The position numbers and the translations under genes are program-made. The notes under the pieces were generated by a model. That model did no database searches and was not told the origin of the DNA. It saw nothing but the letters and a program-made list of their open reading frames with translations. From Spartobacteria bacterium (lineage in GTDB: Bacteria; Verrucomicrobiota; Verrucomicrobiia; Chthoniobacterales; Chthoniobacteraceae), in contig JAJPII010000016.1 in assembly GCA_021324825.1 (NCBI GenBank), forward strand, positions 186,001-250,000: DNA of 64,000 nt, written 5' to 3'. Each line of letters begins with the position of its first letter. The first letter of the stretch is position 1. This document shows positions 62,915 to 64,000 of this stretch, piece after piece.

Positions 62915-64000
62915 CCGAGAGCGAGCGCGTCCGGCAGCCGGAAGAGAAGCGCGATGTAAAGCATCCCCGCGAACGAGGTGAATTGATTGTGCCAGGTGAA
63001 TCCTATCACCAGATAGCAGAGCCACATCAGCCCGACGGCGATCGCGTCCCGCTTGCGGAGGGGCGTGCGGAATACCCGGGAAAAACCGAACCCGAGCGCC
63101 AGCAGATACGCAACGGCGAGCGGAACCCCGGTTTCGCCCCAGACCGCCAGGTAGATATTATGAGCGGGAACATCGAGAACGGCGGGGAACTCGCGATTGC
63201 TCTGGAAGGCAAAGAGGCCGTTTCCGTACCAAGGACCGTTCAGGGCCTTATGAATCGCATCGCGGGCTATCTCCACGCGCGAGACATCCCCGGAATCGCG
63301 CGTCTCCTCGGCGAAATCGAGAAACCGCCTGACCTGCCAGTTTTCCCGCAACCCGGATTGGGCAAGAATCACACCCGCGCCGGCGGCCAGCGCGACGGCG
63401 ATCCACGCGGCGAAGCGCCTGCGGGTTCTCAGCCAGAGCCATGCGTAAAAAGCGCCGCAGAGCGCCAGCAGATAGGCGCCGGTCCGCGATGCGCCAAGAA
63501 AAATGCCAACAACCGCGCCGCCCCTGCCGAGCCAGCCGAGGAGGCCTGCCGCCCAGCGCGAAAGGAGCAGCGCGAAGACGAGCGCGAACGCCGCTTCGTC
63601 CGGGTTGCTCCAGAGGCCGGCGGGCCGCAGGATGTTGAACGCCGTCGCATCGAGTTCGTGCGCGCGGGCGATTTTCTCCACGAGGCCCGGGTCCGCGACT
63701 TCCGCGAAGCAAACCGCCAGGTTGCAGAGGACGGCTATCTGCGCCAGTTGCGCGAAACCTTTCACCGTCCGCCGGTCGATTGCAAGGGCGACCGCGCCGG
63801 CGATGAGCGCATTTTTCAGGAGAACCTTCGCCCCTTCGCGCACGACGTAGTCGTTCGGCGAGACGAGCATTCCCCACAGGAAATAGCAGAGCAGCCACCC
63901 GAGGTAAGGCGCAATGGACGCGGCGTTGCGGCTGGAAGGCCAATGGAAGCAGAGGCAGACGGCGATGCAACCCGCCAGGAGCAGATACGTCCCGAAAAGA
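62911..64000 (-). CDS. O-antigen ligase / polymerase (Wzy_C type), 5' end outside window
   Basis: Polytopic membrane protein, partial. The frame stays open through the right edge and already reads as a helix before the first in-window Met at 63870 (AGCIAVCLCFHWPS; LGWLLCYFLWGMLVSPNDY). Marks of the Wzy/WaaL family are GIFLGASRTGAYLLALCGA, the periplasmic loop SRVEIARDAIHKALNGPWYG followed by NGLFAF, and VPAHNIYLAVWGETGVPL with the conserved H-N-x-Y/L motif. It joins or polymerises undecaprenyl-linked repeat units. It is the first visible gene of the locus in the direction of transcription. Confidence 0.88.
   Translation of the reverse strand, partial: LFGTYLLLAGCIAVCLCFHWPSSRNAASIAPYLGWLLCYFLWGMLVSPNDYVVREGAKVLLKNALIAGAVALAIDRRTVKGFAQLAQIAVLCNLAVCFAEVADPGLVEKIARAHELDATAFNILRPAGLWSNPDEAAFALVFALLLSRWAAGLLGWLGRGGAVVGIFLGASRTGAYLLALCGAFYAWLWLRTRRRFAAWIAVALAAGAGVILAQSGLRENWQVRRFLDFAEETRDSGDVSRVEIARDAIHKALNGPWYGNGLFAFQSNREFPAVLDVPAHNIYLAVWGETGVPLAVAYLLALGFGFSRVFRTPLRKRDAIAVGLMWLCYLVIGFTWHNQFTSFAGMLYIALLFRLPDALALG

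Overview
The window is a high-G+C bacterial chromosome segment, almost fully coding, with short intergenic gaps and many 4-base stop/start overlaps. I infer a Gram-negative, diderm member of the PVC group, most likely Verrucomicrobiota. The reasons are an MlaE-type lipid permease, type IV pilus motor genes, a bactofilin, an exosortase, a full-length dapF-dapA-dapB set, a two-domain nucleoside diphosphate kinase and a large exopolysaccharide locus. The taxonomic call is inference from gene content. No rRNA, tRNA, CRISPR array, insertion sequence or phage gene was seen.

Layout. 0-1.1 kb: an MlaE permease gene interrupted by an in-frame stop, behind a small protein of unknown function. 1.2-4.4 kb: carB. 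4.5-11.0 kb: pilus functions (two PilT-type ATPases, a 153-aa unknown, a prepilin peptidase) around a circularly permuted ATP-grasp/alpha-E pair. 11.1-13.7 kb: a DedA protein, a 74-aa exosortase-substrate-like protein and an exosortase fused to an EpsI-like domain, whose reading frame is broken. 13.7-17.5 kb: fabF, a PhoB-like regulator and comM/yifB. 17.6-24.7 kb: an accessory stretch with a UbiA prenyltransferase coupled to a cytochrome P450, a divergent fusion of a small four-helix transporter-like domain to a CrtC/AttH-like domain, a class III nucleotide cyclase and small secreted or lipoprotein genes. 24.8-35.0 kb: a housekeeping super-operon nusA-infB-rbfA-nrnA-truB-ribF-dapF-dapA-dapB plus a GT-C glycosyltransferase, preceded by a promoter and a candidate leader terminator. 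35.0-44.3 kb: aminotransferase, tandem NDK, prmA, bactofilin, a Spy-like protein, a DUF423 protein, a lytic transglycosylase, priA and an oligopeptide-binding lipoprotein. 44.4-64.0 kb: sixteen minus-strand genes, most linked by ATGA/GTGA/TTGA overlaps, forming an exopolysaccharide locus. It encodes a PglF-like dehydratase, DegT aminotransferase, FemAB-like transferase, PglC-like sugar transferase, FAD enzyme, ATP-grasp ligase, two asparagine-synthase-like amidotransferases, five glycosyltransferases, a MurJ-like flippase, a glycosidase-like protein and an O-antigen ligase/polymerase running off the right edge.

How the parts fit. AsnB-like amidotransferases, FemAB-like proteins and paired glycosyltransferases are the gene types known from exosortase (PEP-CTERM)-linked exopolysaccharide loci. 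The exosortase at 12-13.7 kb and the locus at 44-64 kb may therefore serve one surface-assembly programme. Seven copies of an intergenic palindromic repeat (core close to TTGTAGAGGCGGCTGTGCC and its complement) lie between genes; one supplies the last codons of the gene it abuts.

The most unusual items are the exosortase/EpsI fusion with a private mini-substrate, the transporter-CrtC fusion beside P450 and UbiA, the nusA leader terminator and the repeat family.
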